Assembly: GCA_000818945.1 (NCBI GenBank)
Contig: KN805371.1
Coordinates: forward strand, 355,994 to 419,993
Direction of reading: 5' to 3'
Length of the DNA: 64,000 bases
Origin: Schizochytrium sp. CCTCC M209059
Taxonomy: Eukaryota; Sar; Bigyra; Thraustochytrida; Thraustochytriidae
Shown in pieces: positions 9,907 through 20,061 of this stretch. A program made the position numbers and the translations under genes. Below the pieces are notes generated by a model, which saw only the letters and a program-made list of their open reading frames with translations, was not told the DNA's origin and did no database searches. Position 1 is the stretch's first letter; the number at the start of each line of letters is the position of its first letter.

Positions 9907-11883
9907 ATGCAGCAGCACGTGATGCAGGCGGCTGTTGTGCTGGCTGCCGTGCTGGCCAGCGCCGAGGGCTTTTACCTGCCGGGAGTGGCCCCGCACGAGT
10001 ACCAGGAAGGCGAAGCCGTGGCCGTCAAGGTGAATGCCATGACGAGCATGCGTACCCACCTCGACTACAGTTACTACTCGCTCCCGCACTGCGAGCCCGA
10101 GGGCGGCGTTAAGGACGCACCAGAAAACCTCGGCGAGCACCTCACGGGCAACCTCGTGCAAAACTCCCCGTACGAGATTAAAATGTACGAATCCGTCGAG
10201 TGCCCTCGCAAGCTCTGTGTCAAGGACTACACGCCCAAGGAAGTCGCTGCCTTTATTGAAAAGATCGAGGAGCAATACCTTGTAAACTGGATCGTTGATA
10301 ACCTCCCCGTCGCATACCGTACCCTCAACGAGGAACACACCAAGCAGCTCGACTACTTTTCGCACGGCTTTCCTCTGGGCGGCACCATGGTGTCCCCCAA
10401 GATGCCAACGGTGCAAAAGTATTTTCTGCACAACCACGTCAAGATCGTTCTTCAGTACCACGTGCCCGAGTTCGAGCTCGCCTCCCAGAACACTGCGAGC
10501 TTCAACGAGCTTCCGGGTCGCATTGTCGGCGCTTTTGCAGAGCCGTACTCTGTAAACCATCAGCTCAAGGCGGATGGAAGCATCAAGGAGCAGTTCAACT
10601 GCGACTTTGCCAATGCGGAGCGCGCGGACACCAAGTTTGGTCTCATTCTCGATGAAAAGAAGAAGGGCAACACCCGCGTCGTTTGGTCCTACAGCGTCGC
10701 CTGGGAAGAGTCCAATGTCAAGTGGGCCTCCCGCTGGGACGTTTACCTTACCTCCAAGAACAAGCGCAGCGACGAGGTGCACTGGTTTTCCATCATCAAC
10801 TCGCTCCTTATCGACGTTTTCCTGACCGGCATGGTGGCGATGATTCTCATGCGTACCGTCTACCGCGATCTCAACCGCTACAACCGCGTGCCCACCGAGG
10901 AGGAGCGCATGGAAGAGCGCGACGAGAGCGGCTGGAAGCTCGTGCACGGTGACGTCCTGCGCCCACCCACAGCCCCCATGCTCTTTTCTGTCACTGTGGG
11001 CACGGGTGTCCAGGTGCTTGGCATGGCCATTGCCACCATTGTTTTTGCCGCTGTCGGATTTCTCAGCCCGGCGTACCGCGGTTCACTCATGACCGGCCTG
11101 CTCCTGCTTTTTCTCTTTATGGGCATTGCGGCCGGTTACTTTTCGGCGCGCACCTACAAGGAATTCGCCGGCACCGAGTGGCAGCGCTGCACCCTTCTTA
11201 CTGCCACACTTTACCCGGGTATCATTAGCGCGGTTCTCTTCATCCTCAACCTCATTGTTTGGGCCGAGGGCTCCACGACGGCCATTCCCTTTGGCTCAAT
11301 CATCGCCGTTCTCCTCCTCTACTTTTGCATTAGCGTGCCTCTCACCTTTTTTGGTGCCTACCTTGGATACAAGAAGGACCTCGAGAAGCCCCCGGTTGTC
11401 ACCCAGGACATTCCCCGCGCCATTCCCGAGCAGCCCTGGTTCATGCACCCTGTGCTCACCGTGCTCATTGGCGGTATTCTTCCCTTTGGTGCCATCTTTG
11501 TCGAGCTCTTCTTCGTCTTGTCTTCGCTCTGGCTTGACCAGTTCTTCAGCCTCTTTGGCTTCCTCTTTATCGTCTTTATGATTCTCATCGTCACCTGCGC
11601 CGAGATCACCGTAGTGCTCACTTACTTTGCACTTTGCGGCGAGGACTACCGCTGGCGCTGGCGTGCCTTCTTCACCTCGGGTTCTTCGGCACTCTACCTT
11701 TTTCTCTACAGCGTCTTTTACTTTTCGAGCCGCCTCAAGATGGACCTTCTTGCAAGTGCTGTCCTCTACTTTGGTTACATGGCCATCATCTCGCTCCTCT
11801 TCTTCCTTGCCACTGGTGTCGTTGGCTACTTTGCCTCGCGCAAGTTCATCTATAAGATTTACGAGCTCGTCAAGCTTGACTAA
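9907..11883 (+). CDS. Transmembrane 9 superfamily (EMP70/nonaspanin) protein
   Basis: A 658-residue multipass protein of the TM9SF family, which acts in the Golgi/endosome system in membrane-protein sorting and adhesion. The ATG at 9907 begins a signal peptide (QAAVVLAAVLASAEG). The mature N-terminus FYLPGVAPHEYQEGEAV is the hallmark luminal start of EMP70 proteins. A luminal domain of about 270 residues follows, then nine hydrophobic segments from about residue 290. The signature IPRAIPEQPWF lies between membrane segments. The protein ends YELVKLD, whose Lys-Leu-Asp fits the KxD/E Golgi-retention signal known for this family. The reading frame stays open upstream (to 9736) but has no ATG there. 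Confidence 0.95.
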   Translation: MQQHVMQAAVVLAAVLASAEGFYLPGVAPHEYQEGEAVAVKVNAMTSMRTHLDYSYYSLPHCEPEGGVKDAPENLGEHLTGNLVQNSPYEIKMYESVECPRKLCVKDYTPKEVAAFIEKIEEQYLVNWIVDNLPVAYRTLNEEHTKQLDYFSHGFPLGGTMVSPKMPTVQKYFLHNHVKIVLQYHVPEFELASQNTASFNELPGRIVGAFAEPYSVNHQLKADGSIKEQFNCDFANAERADTKFGLILDEKKKGNTRVVWSYSVAWEESNVKWASRWDVYLTSKNKRSDEVHWFSIINSLLIDVFLTGMVAMILMRTVYRDLNRYNRVPTEEERMEERDESGWKLVHGDVLRPPTAPMLFSVTVGTGVQVLGMAIATIVFAAVGFLSPAYRGSLMTGLLLLFLFMGIAAGYFSARTYKEFAGTEWQRCTLLTATLYPGIISAVLFILNLIVWAEGSTTAIPFGSIIAVLLLYFCISVPLTFFGAYLGYKKDLEKPPVVTQDIPRAIPEQPWFMHPVLTVLIGGILPFGAIFVELFFVLSSLWLDQFFSLFGFLFIVFMILIVTCAEITVVLTYFALCGEDYRWRWRAFFTSGSSALYLFLYSVFYFSSRLKMDLLASAVLYFGYMAIISLLFFLATGVVGYFASRKFIYKIYELVKLD

Positions 11884-12482
11884 TTGACGCATTGGTCTTG
11901 ATATGCACCGCATGAGGCGACTTTACCATGAGCGCTGTCAACCTTGCGAACGTGCTGCTCGCATAGGATGCCATTATACTGACATACCCGAGCAAATGCG
12001 TTACAACTCTTTATAGGCAAGAATGAAAAATGTGCGCCTGGTCAATTATTGTGTTTTTCCAATGGAGAAGGGGGGTGGGGGGTGATAAGCCATGTTGTCA
12101 GGCTTTCGTGTATGCAATGTGCTGTTTAGGGTCGCCATCGAGCGCTGTATTATGACGAACTTGCGTTTGGTCCGCTTCTGCCATCCGATTTTCCCTCTTC
12201 CTCTTCTCCCGAGACACGTGCAATCCCCATTTCATGTTGCTTCTGGTCATTCTTTCCTTTCCCTTGCCATCGTCTTTCGGACCCTCCCTCCTCCTAGGCG
12301 GCCTATGGCACGCTCTCTGTCACGGTCAGTCCAGTCCAACTCAACTCTTTATCATTAATCTCTATCTTGGCAGTTGCCGGTGGCGACAACGACGCGTCGC
12401 GGCGGCTCGAGGCTCGCGCAAGCAATTGAACGCGGGGTCGTGCGGGCCCCGCAAGAAGTTCTCCTTCTTAGCGTTAGGAGGA
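11884..12482. other. Intergenic between TM9 gene and RING gene
   Basis: About 600 bp with a short G-rich patch (12070-12083) and pyrimidine-rich sequence. The reading frame of the RING gene stays open upstream to about 12234, but the first in-frame ATG is at 12483. Confidence 0.5.
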
Positions 12483-13931
12483 ATGCTGCGCGGGGGCAAG
12501 AACGGCAGCAGCAGCAGCAGCAGCAGTAGTTCCTCGTCATCGAGCAGCAGCGCCACCAGTATCAGCAGAGCTCCGCCCTCTGTGCAAAGAGACAGCAGCG
12601 GACACCAACAGGGTGCAAGGGCATCGCAGGGTGCACGCGAGGGTCGAGCGCCACCTCCGCTCAGACGATACCGCACGGATTCAGAAGAGGGCGAGTACGA
12701 GAAAGAAATTCGCGAGATGGAGCAGCAGCGGCAGGTCCACAAAGACTCGCTCCTGCGCTTTGACCCAATCAACCTCGAGGAAAAACCGAGGTGCCCAATT
12801 TGCCAGGACATGCCCGTGAGACCCGTCGTGCTACCATGTCGCTGCCGCATTCAATCTCCAATATGTTTCAAGGAATGGCAAGACTATTATGAGCAATACG
12901 GGCGCAAATGCCCGATTTGCTCCACGAGCATTACTCGCGCCTTCATCCGTCGCGTAGGAGGCATGGAAGCCTTTATCCACGTTGAACTTTGGAATCACAT
13001 TCAGAAAACATACCCACAAGAACTCCAAGCCAACATTCAAGATGACTCTGCCGATGCCGCCGCCATTGCGTCAGCGCGTGAGTTAGGGCAGGCCGGTGGA
13101 GGAGAAGCTTCACCACGTCGAATCATTGCACCAAAAGCAGGAGAACTTCGCGCCGAGCTCCAAAAACTCGAGTCCGCGCGAGTCGCAGCCCGCAACGCTG
13201 AAGTTGCAGAGAATGAACGCAAACTCGAAGCTTTCTTACGCGCCGCAGGAATGGACGAAGAAGCCGACCTCATCCGACAGCGTCTCATCGACGAAGAGCT
13301 TGCCAAAAAAATGCAATCAGAGATTAACGATACCGAAAACGAAGCTGCGGAATACACCGGACGAAAACGCTCTACAAGGTCGTCGCCATCTGGCCATTCA
13401 GTCAACCCCAAATCGACGACCAATAACCAAAAGGGGTCACGAAAAAGTGCTTCGTCGCGCAAACGTAGCAGTCAAAAAAAGGTTGCCATTGAGCCAAACA
13501 ATAGTGGAGCGGCCTCTGGTGAAGATAACGACGACGACATTGACGATGATGAAGATTACGACGATGACGAAGACTTTGAGACGATAAAGCCCCGAGGACG
13601 AACGACTGCAAGTCATTCGAGAAATGGCCACAGTAGCGTGCGCCAAAGTCGTGGTGCGACATCATTTGCAAGAGACCGAAGTATGGCCACTTTAAGCGCA
13701 GGTAACACCGATCATAGAAGGCCGCAACGCATCGGATACCACGCACAAGGTATGCAAGAACGTGTTATTCAGAGTGAAGCCGAGCTAGAGAATTCCGTGC
13801 AAGACCCACGCCCGCGAGCCAAGCGCCCCCGTATGATTTCAAACGAGAGCGCGAATTCAGTGAACTCAGAGTCATCATCAGAATCGTCATCATCGGCAAC
13901 ATCTTCATCTTCATCTACATCATCGTCCTGA
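12483..13931 (+). CDS. RING-type zinc-finger protein, probable E3 ubiquitin ligase
   Basis: A 482-residue protein. After a poly-Ser N-terminus, a RING-like finger lies at about residues 103-153: CPICQDMPVRPVVLPC, then CRCRIQSPICFKEW, then CPIC. A helical region rich in Ala, Glu and Arg follows (about residues 180-290). The tail is disordered, with Lys/Ser-rich, Asp/Glu-rich and poly-Ser segments. It is most likely an E3 ligase, but the zinc-ligand spacing departs from the textbook C3HC4 and C3H2C3 patterns, so the class is uncertain. The partner or substrate is unknown. Its last 12 bases overlap the 3' end of the amine-oxidase gene on the opposite strand. Confidence 0.8.
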   Translation: MLRGGKNGSSSSSSSSSSSSSSSATSISRAPPSVQRDSSGHQQGARASQGAREGRAPPPLRRYRTDSEEGEYEKEIREMEQQRQVHKDSLLRFDPINLEEKPRCPICQDMPVRPVVLPCRCRIQSPICFKEWQDYYEQYGRKCPICSTSITRAFIRRVGGMEAFIHVELWNHIQKTYPQELQANIQDDSADAAAIASARELGQAGGGEASPRRIIAPKAGELRAELQKLESARVAARNAEVAENERKLEAFLRAAGMDEEADLIRQRLIDEELAKKMQSEINDTENEAAEYTGRKRSTRSSPSGHSVNPKSTTNNQKGSRKSASSRKRSSQKKVAIEPNNSGAASGEDNDDDIDDDEDYDDDEDFETIKPRGRTTASHSRNGHSSVRQSRGATSFARDRSMATLSAGNTDHRRPQRIGYHAQGMQERVIQSEAELENSVQDPRPRAKRPRMISNESANSVNSESSSESSSSATSSSSSTSSS

Positions 13932-15527
13932 AATCTCTTCCGCAGCGCGAACACCTGTGCGCATTGCCGCGTGCATGGTCATGTACGACTCACTTGCATC
14001 AGTAGCTTCGCCAGCAAAGTGGAGGCGCCCACCATATTCGGCACGAGCAATTAAACTTCGCGAGTCAACCTCTTCGTGAATGCTCGGAAACGAGTATCCT
14101 CCGCGAATGTAGGCCTCCTTCGACCAATCGAGCACAAAGCCGTTTTGAAAGTTCTGCGTTGCACAGCTTTGACCAAAAATCTCATCCAGCTGCCGCACGA
14201 AGATCTCCAGGACCTGGGCTTCCTGGAAACACGCAAGGTTCGCTGCTGCCCCGGCCATTGCAAAGCCAACGAGCACATGGCACTTTTCGTTCTCGGCCGT
14301 CTGCGCAGCAACGTTATCGCGCGCGTCGCCGTCTGGTCCAACCAGAGCACCCGCGCCATGCACCCAAAGCTCGGGAACATGACAATCTGAGCATACCATG
14401 CCATGCATGTCATCCGGCCAGAACTTTTCACGAAAGCGGGCCACGATCTTCATGGCCCCGCGTACGCACAACGCGTTGATTGCAGAGCGTTTCTCTTGTG
14501 GAAGCTCTGGTGCAAAGATCAAACCTTCTCGCTCAATCTGGTTCTGTAAGATAGGAACCGGCACTGACACCACCACGTGCCGTGCTTCCACAATTTTCTT
14601 CCTCACATTTTTTGTGTGTGTTTGCTTCTCTTCCCCCTTATTCTTGCTGGTACCATCCTCGGACTCTATCATCGAATACTCGACGAAGAGATGATCGTCG
14701 TCGCCATGACTCTCGTCGTTGCTGGCGCTCGTCGTTCCAATCCGAGTTACAGGGCTTTCGAGTTGAATGGATACGCCTTCTTCCGCGCGCAAACGCCTCG
14801 TAAGCCTTTCCAGTAGACGCCGCGTTGATGGAACGATTCGAAAGTCCACGTCTCCGCCATCGTTGTCCCACAAGTGCTCGATGCGACGTGTCAGACCGAG
14901 CGAGAGATGTTCCAAGGACGCGCCGAGCGTGTTGGCATATCCGGCTTCAGCCATTGCGATGGCTCGTCGAGACACGCCCTCGCTAAAGAGGTGCTCTTTC
15001 AAAGTTGTTCGCCGCTCGCTCACGCTCATGGATTTGCCGCCGTCAGCGGCGTGAGCTTCGCCATCCTCGCCGAGTTTATCAAGCACATCGGACAGATGCT
15101 CAAAGTCAGGATCGAGGGCGTCGAACCGCATAAGCTTTCGATCGAGACCAGCGTAATAATATCCTGCGCCGCCGTCAGGTGCTTCTTCTTCGGCGGGCCC
15201 GCCATCGCCGTGAGCCCAAATGAAGATCTGCCGCAGCGTCCAGTCTTCCTCGCGCGCGATCTTATGCAGCACTGTGCCGTCCCCATGCACAAACTCTGCG
15301 CCAAGATCGAACTCTAGGTCTGCAGGGAATCCTGCCACGTCCTTGACCGATCGCACACGTCCTCCGACGCGGTCCGTGGCTTCGAGCACGAGCACGCGCA
15401 GCTTGCCCTCGCCCGCCTCCACAAGCTTGTCGGCACAAGCGAGACCCGAGAGACCGCCACCGACAATCACCACGTCGAAGATCTCCGCGTCCTTGCTGTC
15501 CGCGTCCTCTTCACGGAAACTCGCCAT
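13920..15527 (-). CDS. Flavin-containing amine oxidase (polyamine oxidase / LSD1-like fold)
   Basis: A 535-residue FAD-dependent amine oxidase. Near the N-terminus, VVIVGGGLSGLACADKL is the Rossmann dinucleotide-binding motif, and VLEATDRVGGRVRS is the conserved ERxGGR-type segment. The C-terminus has YIRGGYSFPS and GRLHFAGEATDASESYMTMHAA, the second FAD-contact block of monoamine and polyamine oxidases. There is no SWIRM or tower domain, so it resembles polyamine oxidases more than LSD1. Likely substrates are spermine or spermidine derivatives, by family analogy only. I chose the ATG at 15527 (MASFREEDAD) because the Rossmann fold begins 17 residues later; the frame is open far upstream without similarity. 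It is divergent from BBS2 with a 471-bp spacer. Confidence 0.9.
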   Translation of the reverse strand: MASFREEDADSKDAEIFDVVIVGGGLSGLACADKLVEAGEGKLRVLVLEATDRVGGRVRSVKDVAGFPADLEFDLGAEFVHGDGTVLHKIAREEDWTLRQIFIWAHGDGGPAEEEAPDGGAGYYYAGLDRKLMRFDALDPDFEHLSDVLDKLGEDGEAHAADGGKSMSVSERRTTLKEHLFSEGVSRRAIAMAEAGYANTLGASLEHLSLGLTRRIEHLWDNDGGDVDFRIVPSTRRLLERLTRRLRAEEGVSIQLESPVTRIGTTSASNDESHGDDDHLFVEYSMIESEDGTSKNKGEEKQTHTKNVRKKIVEARHVVVSVPVPILQNQIEREGLIFAPELPQEKRSAINALCVRGAMKIVARFREKFWPDDMHGMVCSDCHVPELWVHGAGALVGPDGDARDNVAAQTAENEKCHVLVGFAMAGAAANLACFQEAQVLEIFVRQLDEIFGQSCATQNFQNGFVLDWSKEAYIRGGYSFPSIHEEVDSRSLIARAEYGGRLHFAGEATDASESYMTMHAAMRTGVRAAEEISGR

Positions 15528-15998
15528 CGTGCGAGCCCAGGCTACACCACGCCGCTCCGGCCCGTCACGTCGAGACTCCTCCCGCGCCCCAAAAGCAGAA
15601 TGCCATGCCACGCCATCCCTCGCGCGCGTCGCTCGTGTCGCTTGCGAGGGCGCCAAATGGGCGGACGCCGCTCGCGGGGCTATCCTGGGACTTTTGCGCT
15701 GTTTTGCGCCCAGCGGGACGCCTTGGGAGCGGCCCTGGCAAGCACGAGTCGCACACCCTGCCCCCGCCGGCGCCCCAACGGTCTTCTCGCAAAAGCAGCA
15801 CGAAGAGGAGCACCACGGACGGCGAGCAATCCCATTTCTGCCAGTCTCCGGCGCGCAGAGCCTGCCTCCGCGCGCGAGAGCTCTGCGCGGACCGGCCACG
15901 GCTGCTGGCGGAAGGAGGCGAAGCAAGGAAGACGGGCACGTGGAAGTGAAGGGAGCGTGACGCGGCGAGAGGCAAGCAAGCAGCCCAAGCTCGAGGCG
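15528..15998. other. Divergent promoter region, amine oxidase / BBS2
   Basis: 471 bp, GC-rich, between two divergent start codons. Frames are open on both strands but lack coding similarity. I see no distinct repeat. Confidence 0.5.
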
Positions 15999-18413
15999 AT
16001 GCTGGCGCCAAGCTTTAGGACCAAGCTCAACACGCCGATACAGCCGGGCCTCGCATGTCTTGGACACTTTGAGGGCGACGCGGACGCCGTTCACAATGAG
16101 CACAATGAGCAGGGGGAAGGGCGACGAAGGGGCGCGACGCTGGCCATTGCAACAAGCGGCAATCGCGTCCTCCTGCACAGCTCCTCAGACACGGCCGCAG
16201 CACGAGAAGGACACGGTGAAGGTGGCGGCGCAAGGTACTTGAACCTCAATCGTCAAGTGAGCGCACTCAGCTGCGGCCGCTTCAAAGGAGATTCGAGAGA
16301 TACGTTGCTGGTTGGTTCGACGAGCAGTTTGCTCGCGTACGATGTGCACGATAATTCAGACAAATTCTTCGCCGAGGTTCCCGAGGGTGTGAGATCGCTG
16401 CGCTTCGGACACCTTCATGGCCTCGGAGAGCCCTTGATTTTTGTCGGAGGAGACTGCTCGCTGCAGGGCTTTGATCGTTCTGGCACCGAGCAATTTTGGA
16501 CCGTTGTTGGTGGCTGTGCAACATCGATGATCCTCGCAGACGTCGATCGGGATGGCAAGGACGAGCTGGTCGTGGGCAGCGACGACTTTGAGATTCGCGC
16601 TTTTCAAAACGAACAGAGTCTCTTCGAGATCACAGAGACAGAAAGCGTGCGACACCTTTGTCCACTGGAAACCAACGAGGCACACAGTTCGCGGTTTGCA
16701 TATGGCTTACGTAATGGGACCATTGGTGTGTACGATGGCAAGACGCGAGTCTGGCGCGTCAAAGCCAAAGATGACGTTCAGGCTATGGTTGCATACGATA
16801 TTGATGGCGACGGCGTCCAAGAGATCATCTCAGGATGGTCAAACGGCAAACTTGAAGCCCGGCGTCACGAGGATGGAAGCGTCGTTTATCGCGAAACGCT
16901 TGACTCGCCCATCACCGCATTGTTTACAGGCGACTTTCGTGGCACTGGCAGCGAGGAGCTAATTTGCTGTACACTTAGCGGGGAGGTACGAGGTTACGAT
17001 GGACATTCGCAGGACGCGGCCAACTTGAGGACATTTGCTAGCGCCGACGCCTACAACTTTGGCGAGACAACCTCGGGCATGGACGCTCTAGCAGCCGGGC
17101 GCTTCTCGGGTGATGAAGTCATGCAAGCCTTGCGCGGAGATCTTGCGATAGAAAAGGACAATGGCGACCAAGCAATTGCTTCATCTTTGATGCATCAACA
17201 GCAAGATCCACGCGCTCGCGTCAGTACACATAATGCCGAGCTTGCGCAATTGCAAGAGCAGTTGACCCTAAAAACCATGGAACTTCGCTCCCTGGAGGAC
17301 AATCTCAAGCATGCCGACGCCGGAAATATGCACGAGTCCCTTGGCTCGCTTCCCGCTCATGCAGGCGTGGACGTCACGCTTTCACAGAACTTGGAAGGGA
17401 GCTGTCTTGATCTCTGTGTGCAGGCTTCCGAGGGATGTCTCGTGCACAGCGTCTTAGTTTTTTCGCTCGATGCCGGCCTCTTTACTGAGGGCGAATGCGT
17501 GGCTGGAATGAATTCAACGGGCACTGGCGCGGCAAGCGGAAGACTCGTTGTTTCTCTGCGACCTTTAAAGAACGCAGCCACCAAGCTTCGCGTACAAGCC
17601 ATGGTATCGGCTCGTGGTGCGTCAGAATTCTTGCACATTTTTGAGCTGGAACAGCCTCTACGCAGGTTCTCTATGTTTGCACCTGCGCAGGATACCTCTG
17701 ACCGCAACAGATCTCTGGGGAATGCTTCGTTCTTCGTGCCGAATCAGACCCTCGAAGCCGTTCGATCCGCGTCAGATGCACTTTTTGAAGAGAATGCGGT
17801 ACCACCCAAAGAGCATGTCTCGCATGAGCTTTGCTTTGAGCTGGTCAGTCTACGTGACGATTCTTTGTTACGAGTTACTGCTGCCGAGGAACCTAACGGA
17901 GGGGTACGGATGAAAGTGGAAAGCACGACTCTGGAAGTTGTTTCCGAATTCGTCCAGGCCTTGGCGCGTGGGCTCGATCTGCAGCGTCTTGAGGCCCGCC
18001 TCGACTTTCCTAGTGTACTCCATCACTTAGAGGGGCTTTTGGCGCGCGTCGCTGAGCTGCGAAGTCTCCGCCAACGTCTCAATGCCGAAATGGCAGACGA
18101 GTCAAATTACATCAAGAGTCTTGTGGTCCGCGCCGAGGATGCGCGGGTATTGCAAGATGTAACCAACTTGACATCCACGTACGCGGACCTCACGTCGGTG
18201 AATTTGCAGCTCATTGGCGAATACAACAAGCGATCCAACAATCAGGCTGAACTTCTTGCTGCGCTGCGTGAGGTCAACCAGATAATTCAACGTGCCTCGC
18301 AAGTCCGTGTCGGCGCGCCACAAGCCGCAGTGGTATCAGCCTGCCGCAAGGCTCTCAAGTCGCAAAGTATACCCGCTCTATTTCACGCCATTACCTCCAT
18401 GAAATCAAACTAA
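15999..18413 (+). CDS. BBS2: BBS2, BBSome subunit
   Basis: An 804-residue orthologue of Bardet-Biedl syndrome 2 protein, a core subunit of the BBSome that moves membrane proteins in and out of cilia. The N-terminal beta-propeller (about residues 1-370) has many blocks matching animal BBS2: LLVGSTSSLLAYDVHDNSD, GGDCSLQGFDRSGTEQFWTV, DRDGKDELVVGSDDFEIR, and GWSNGKLEARR. A coiled coil follows (about 410-440, AELAQLQEQLTLK), then the GAE-like and C-terminal helical regions. Animal BBS2 is about 720 residues. The excess includes a Glu/Gly/His/Arg-rich insert in the first propeller blade. Presence of this gene implies a ciliated or flagellated life stage. Confidence 0.95.
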   Translation: MLAPSFRTKLNTPIQPGLACLGHFEGDADAVHNEHNEQGEGRRRGATLAIATSGNRVLLHSSSDTAAAREGHGEGGGARYLNLNRQVSALSCGRFKGDSRDTLLVGSTSSLLAYDVHDNSDKFFAEVPEGVRSLRFGHLHGLGEPLIFVGGDCSLQGFDRSGTEQFWTVVGGCATSMILADVDRDGKDELVVGSDDFEIRAFQNEQSLFEITETESVRHLCPLETNEAHSSRFAYGLRNGTIGVYDGKTRVWRVKAKDDVQAMVAYDIDGDGVQEIISGWSNGKLEARRHEDGSVVYRETLDSPITALFTGDFRGTGSEELICCTLSGEVRGYDGHSQDAANLRTFASADAYNFGETTSGMDALAAGRFSGDEVMQALRGDLAIEKDNGDQAIASSLMHQQQDPRARVSTHNAELAQLQEQLTLKTMELRSLEDNLKHADAGNMHESLGSLPAHAGVDVTLSQNLEGSCLDLCVQASEGCLVHSVLVFSLDAGLFTEGECVAGMNSTGTGAASGRLVVSLRPLKNAATKLRVQAMVSARGASEFLHIFELEQPLRRFSMFAPAQDTSDRNRSLGNASFFVPNQTLEAVRSASDALFEENAVPPKEHVSHELCFELVSLRDDSLLRVTAAEEPNGGVRMKVESTTLEVVSEFVQALARGLDLQRLEARLDFPSVLHHLEGLLARVAELRSLRQRLNAEMADESNYIKSLVVRAEDARVLQDVTNLTSTYADLTSVNLQLIGEYNKRSNNQAELLAALREVNQIIQRASQVRVGAPQAAVVSACRKALKSQSIPALFHAITSMKSN

Positions 18414-18808
18414 TTTTATTCTTGGGCACACAAACAAGGGAATTGAAAAATGAAGAGATAGAAGAAGAAGAAATTCATGTATAAAGCAAGCGTAGTAGGC
18501 CTTGATGCGAGACAGGCAGGTCTCTTTGCTTTCACAAGTAAAGCTCTAATCAATCCTGCTTTATTTTTGAACCCCATTCTCGGGGACTGCTTATCTATCG
18601 AGGGCACAAGGCTGTGGGTCCGTAGCGGAAGCTCGACAATGAGCGACTCGAGTTCGTGGCCTTCGTAAAATTTCGTGGCGGACTCTTCTTGCCGTTAACC
18701 AAGCCCGTCTTGGAGGTGCGCTTCTTGGTCGCCGAAGAGCTACGACGTTTACTCTTGGCAGGCAAAACTTCTTTTTGCTTTCGCCATGAAAGGACTTTGA
18801 GGTGATCA

Positions 18809-18888
18809 AAGATCTTCCTCTGTGAAGATCTTCCTCTGTGAAGATCTTCCTCTGTAAAGATCTTCCTCTGTGAAGATCTTCCTCTGTG
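18809..18888. repeat. 16-bp tandem repeat, five copies
   Basis: Five head-to-tail copies of AAGATCTTCCTCTGTG, one with a G-to-A change in its last base. The copies are otherwise identical, so the array is recent or homogenised. Confidence 0.95.
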
Positions 18889-19556
18889 AATCCTCATGAA
18901 ATCTTCTTTCCTTCTCTTTGCCTCGAAAGTTCGAGCAATTTTCCACCGCAAGAAATTGATTGCCTTCCGGCAATTAATGGCCACCATCGGCTATCGTCCC
19001 TGAGCCTTCAAATTCAGCATTGTCTTCCGATGAATCAGCACCCTCATCACCAGATGCGAGTTGGATTCCCAATGCTGGCTCACTCCATCCCACACGTGAT
19101 TTACGTACCTATATACCCTGTTATAAAATATAGCCTCATGATATAGCACGCAAGGCAGCAGCAGCAGCCAAAAGATAACTCATGATGGCTGCTCGCCATC
19201 GGCCCAGCTTTCCGCAATGGCGGCACGAGATGAAGAATGACAACGAAACATGGTGGGAATCAAATGATTAGGTTGAGGCAGGTCTTTTCTAGCAGGACAC
19301 GTTTCCGGGGCATTTTAGCGCCGAAGTATTCATAATTCCATACCCAAAATTTCTTTTTATTATCAATATAACATGACGTATCCTAACGTTGATACAAAAG
19401 TTACAGGCGAATGGGCGGTGGCGAGCGTGCGAGTGGCGCCTCTTAATCTCCTCGCGGCGGGCTGCCGCTCTCGCTTGATCTGACTCCTCGCCGCGTCTCT
19501 CTCTTTCTCTCTCGCGCGCGCGCGCCAAGCTCCGGCCTCGCTCTCGCCGTGACGCC

Positions 19557-19557
19557 G

Positions 19558-19597
<40 letters not shown>
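19557..19597. repeat. (CAGC)n microsatellite
   Basis: About ten tandem CAGC/CCAG units upstream of eIF3b. Confidence 0.9.
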
Positions 19598-19598
<1 letters not shown>

Positions 19599-19700
19599 CC
19601 GGCAGCGCGCGCAGGCTCCCTTCCTGCGCTGGCCTGGATCGCTAGGATCGATCGATCGAGCGCTCGCTCGCGCCCGGAAAAGCAGTGGCTCCGAAGGGCG

Positions 19701-19784
19701 GTTTGCGGCACTGTGTGGCGGCGGTTTGTGGCACTTGTGACGGCGGTTTGCGGCACTGTAGCCCGCGTTTGCGGCACTTGCGCG
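19701..19784 (+). promoter_or_regulatory. Phased CACTTGCG-type array upstream of eIF3b
   Basis: Four units of the form GTTTGCGGCACTnnn begin their CACT cores at 19709, 19732, 19754 and 19775 (spacing 23, 22 and 21 bp). The last is a perfect CACTTGCG. The array reads in the direction of eIF3b and ends about 280 bp before its ATG. Similar arrays lie upstream of CBP80 and the polyQ gene. A role as a promoter element is inferred from position, orientation and spacing. Confidence 0.6.
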
Positions 19785-19900
19785 GGCCCGCCTCTCTCTC
19801 TGTGCCTGTCTGTCTGTCTGTCTGTGTCTGTCTGGAGACGCGGCGCAGAGACGCGCGACGCAGACACGCACGCAGACTCGCACGCGAGCTGAGGACGCGC

Positions 19901-19926
19901 GCACGCACGCACGCACGCACGCACGC
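19901..19926. repeat. (ACGC)n microsatellite
   Basis: About six tandem ACGC units between the promoter array and the eIF3b start codon. Confidence 0.85.
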
Positions 19927-20061
19927 GGACGGGGGGAGGCGCGAGGTAGACCGGCCCAGAGCGCCGTAGCGCACCGGAGCGCAGCCAGCGAGCGAGCGAG
20001 CGAGCGAGTCGGAGGGAGAGCAGCGGCGACGCCCACGGACGGCGCCAACCACGAGGGGAAG

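Larger units (their letters stand above)
18414..20061. other. Intergenic BBS2-eIF3b, repeat-rich
   Basis: This 1.65 kb region contains a five-copy 16-bp repeat (18809-18888), a CAGC run (19557-19597), an ACGC run (19901-19926) and the CACTTGCG-type array (19701-19784) upstream of eIF3b. A minus-strand frame at 18595-18987 could encode a very basic 130-residue Lys/Arg/Ser-rich peptide that includes the 16-bp repeat. I do not recognise it and cannot support it as a gene. Confidence 0.5.
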
